Shown in pieces: positions 5,866 to 6,999 of a stretch of 6,999 nucleotides of DNA. Source of the stretch: Aequorivita sp. (GTDB taxonomy: Bacteria > Bacteroidota > Bacteroidia > Flavobacteriales > Flavobacteriaceae); the NCBI GenBank assembly GCA_002733915.1, contig NVXN01000002.1, positions 224,776 through 231,774 on the forward strand, given 5' to 3'. Positions within the stretch are counted from its first letter, which is position 1. Every line of letters begins with the position of its first letter. The notes below the pieces were generated by a model, which saw only the letters and a program-made list of their open reading frames with translations, searched no databases and was not told where the DNA came from. Both the position numbers and the translations under genes were made by a program.

Positions 5866-6999
5866 TTATGCCGTTTTAGGTCTTAATTTAAAAAATTCTA
5901 TAAAGCTTTCAGGGTTTTCAAAGACTCCCCGTTCAGAAATTAATTTAATATCAATGTCTCGTTCTTTGGCTTTAAATGCGAAATCATCCAATATTTCAAT
6001 AATATCATAATCCAAAAATCTTGTTTTGGTAACATCTAATTCTAAATAGGTATTTCTTGGCAATCTATCCAATTCCTTCAAAATAGCACCTTTATTAATA
6101 AATGTAACTTCTTCTGCAAGGGTCATTTTAATTTTATGTTTTCCATTGCTTTTATCTTCGATATGAAGAAAGTGTGAGTTTTGATAACTTTTGATTACAA
6201 TAACAACAATGCCGACTCCTAATCCTAAGCCAATGCCTACCAACAAATCGGTAAAAACAATTCCAAGTACCGTTACTATAAACGGGACCCACTGTTTCCA
6301 ACCCAGATTGTACATTATTTTGAATAAGGACGGTTTTGCCAACTTGTATCCCACTATTAACAATATTGCCGCCAATACAGACAGCGGAATCATATTGAGC
6401 AAACGTGGAATGAGAATTACCGATATTAATAGAAAAAATCCATGCAAAATAGTGGATAATTTAGTCTTTCCGCCAGATTGTACGTTTGCGGAACTCCTAA
6501 CAATAACTTGTGTAATGGGCAAGCCACCTATTAATCCAGAAATTATATTTCCGGTTCCCTGAGCCAATAACTCCCTATTGGTAGGTGTTACATTTTTATC
6601 CGGGTCAATTTTATCAGATGCTTCCACGCACAAAAGTGTTTCCAAACTAGCCACCAGCGCAAGGGTAAAAGCCACGACCCAAACCTCTAAATTGGTTATA
6701 GCCGCAAAATTTGGAAAGCTGAATTGCCCCAAAAATGAAGTGATATCTTGTGGAACTGGAACTTCAACCAAATGTTTGCCCCCAAGGGAAAGATAATTAT
6801 TTCCTAGCGTAAGTAAGTAAAAGACAATGCCTAAAACTACAACCACAAAAGGACCTTGAATAATCTTAAAGATCTTACTTTTTTTACTTAATACCTTTTC
6901 CCAAAATATCAATAGCAACAAGCTAATAATACCGATTAAAGCCGCACCTGGCGTAACGTTTCCGATGATAGAAAATATTTCTGAAAATGTATTGCCGCC
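5866..6999 (-). CDS. SulP family permease linked to carbonic anhydrase (partial, 5' end cut by window edge)
   Basis: C-terminal 377 residues of a second SulP permease; the frame stays open to position 6999 with SulP-like sequence (GGNTFSEIFS, then NVTPGAALIG), so the start lies outside. Counting from the edge, the conserved TM8 region is ASLETLLCVEASDK (117-130), and the signature block from TNRELLAQGTGN to ANVQSGG spans 140-177. Hydrophobic helices continue to about 270. A C-terminal STAS-like domain occupies about 285-372, but where D-x-S-G is expected it reads DYDI (330-333), so the phosphorylatable Ser position is lost. This sequence type is, to my knowledge, the SulP subgroup commonly paired with carbonic anhydrase and proposed as a bicarbonate carrier. 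It is the first recognised gene of the cluster, 34 bp before the carbonic anhydrase. Substrate is inferred from context. Confidence 0.93.
   Translation of the reverse strand, partial: GGNTFSEIFSIIGNVTPGAALIGIISLLLLIFWEKVLSKKSKIFKIIQGPFVVVVLGIVFYLLTLGNNYLSLGGKHLVEVPVPQDITSFLGQFSFPNFAAITNLEVWVVAFTLALVASLETLLCVEASDKIDPDKNVTPTNRELLAQGTGNIISGLIGGLPITQVIVRSSANVQSGGKTKLSTILHGFFLLISVILIPRLLNMIPLSVLAAILLIVGYKLAKPSLFKIMYNLGWKQWVPFIVTVLGIVFTDLLVGIGLGLGVGIVVIVIKSYQNSHFLHIEDKSNGKHKIKMTLAEEVTFINKGAILKELDRLPRNTYLELDVTKTRFLDYDIIEILDDFAFKAKERDIDIKLISERGVFENPESFIEFFKLRPKTA

Noticed and set aside
6191..6562. Plus-strand 123-codon open frame
   Set aside because: Antisense to the partial SulP permease; a Thr/Ile/Pro-rich translation arising from complementary membrane-helix codons.
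5866..6921. Start of the right-hand SulP permease at 6921
   Set aside because: The codon is TTG inside a hydrophobic helix, and the same frame stays open to the window edge with SulP-like sequence; the true start lies outside the window.

Overview
The window looks like a chromosome segment from a member of the Bacteroidota, most likely the Flavobacteriaceae. The evidence is moderate-to-low G+C, very short AT-rich leaders without convincing Shine-Dalgarno sequences, and lineage-typical protein sequences: the PheS motif-2 region (SHCFFHQVEG), the divergent cvpA neighbour, and small conserved proteins I associate with flavobacteria. The genus cannot be fixed from the sequence. No tRNA, rRNA, CRISPR array, insertion sequence or prophage gene was seen.

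Layout, left to right. (1) Positions 1-2603 hold a minus-strand cluster. In transcription order it is a 129-aa conserved protein, pheS (phenylalanyl-tRNA synthetase alpha chain), a 54-aa membrane peptide, a 133-aa conserved protein, and an ABC-transporter ATPase that runs off the left edge. The gaps are 21, 52, 2 and 9 bp, so this is probably one transcript or two nested ones. (2) A 71-bp divergent intergenic region (2604-2674) separates it from a plus-strand cvpA-family membrane protein gene (2675-3229). (3) Positions 3242-6999 hold a minus-strand inorganic-carbon cluster. In transcription order it is a SulP permease cut by the right edge, a beta-class carbonic anhydrase, and a second, complete SulP permease with a C-terminal STAS domain. 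The cvpA gene and the last permease converge with 12 bp between stop codons.

How the genes may work together: a beta-carbonic anhydrase between two SulP permeases suggests a bicarbonate uptake/CO2-HCO3- interconversion module, perhaps feeding anaplerotic carboxylation, rather than sulfate transport. The two permeases are not equivalent. The complete one keeps residues spaced like the Na+ site of cyanobacterial BicA, has an intact D-x-S-G STAS motif and carries an acidic insertion of about 80 residues between predicted TM5 and TM6. The partial one lacks those site residues and has a degenerate STAS motif. Between the carbonic anhydrase and the complete permease lies a 14-bp stem with a 4-nt loop. 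It pairs fully, using G-U wobbles, only in the minus-strand RNA, so it is a good candidate for a cis-acting mRNA element.

The gene families are largely recognisable. The least described parts are the intercistronic hairpin, the permease insertion, and the three small proteins around pheS.
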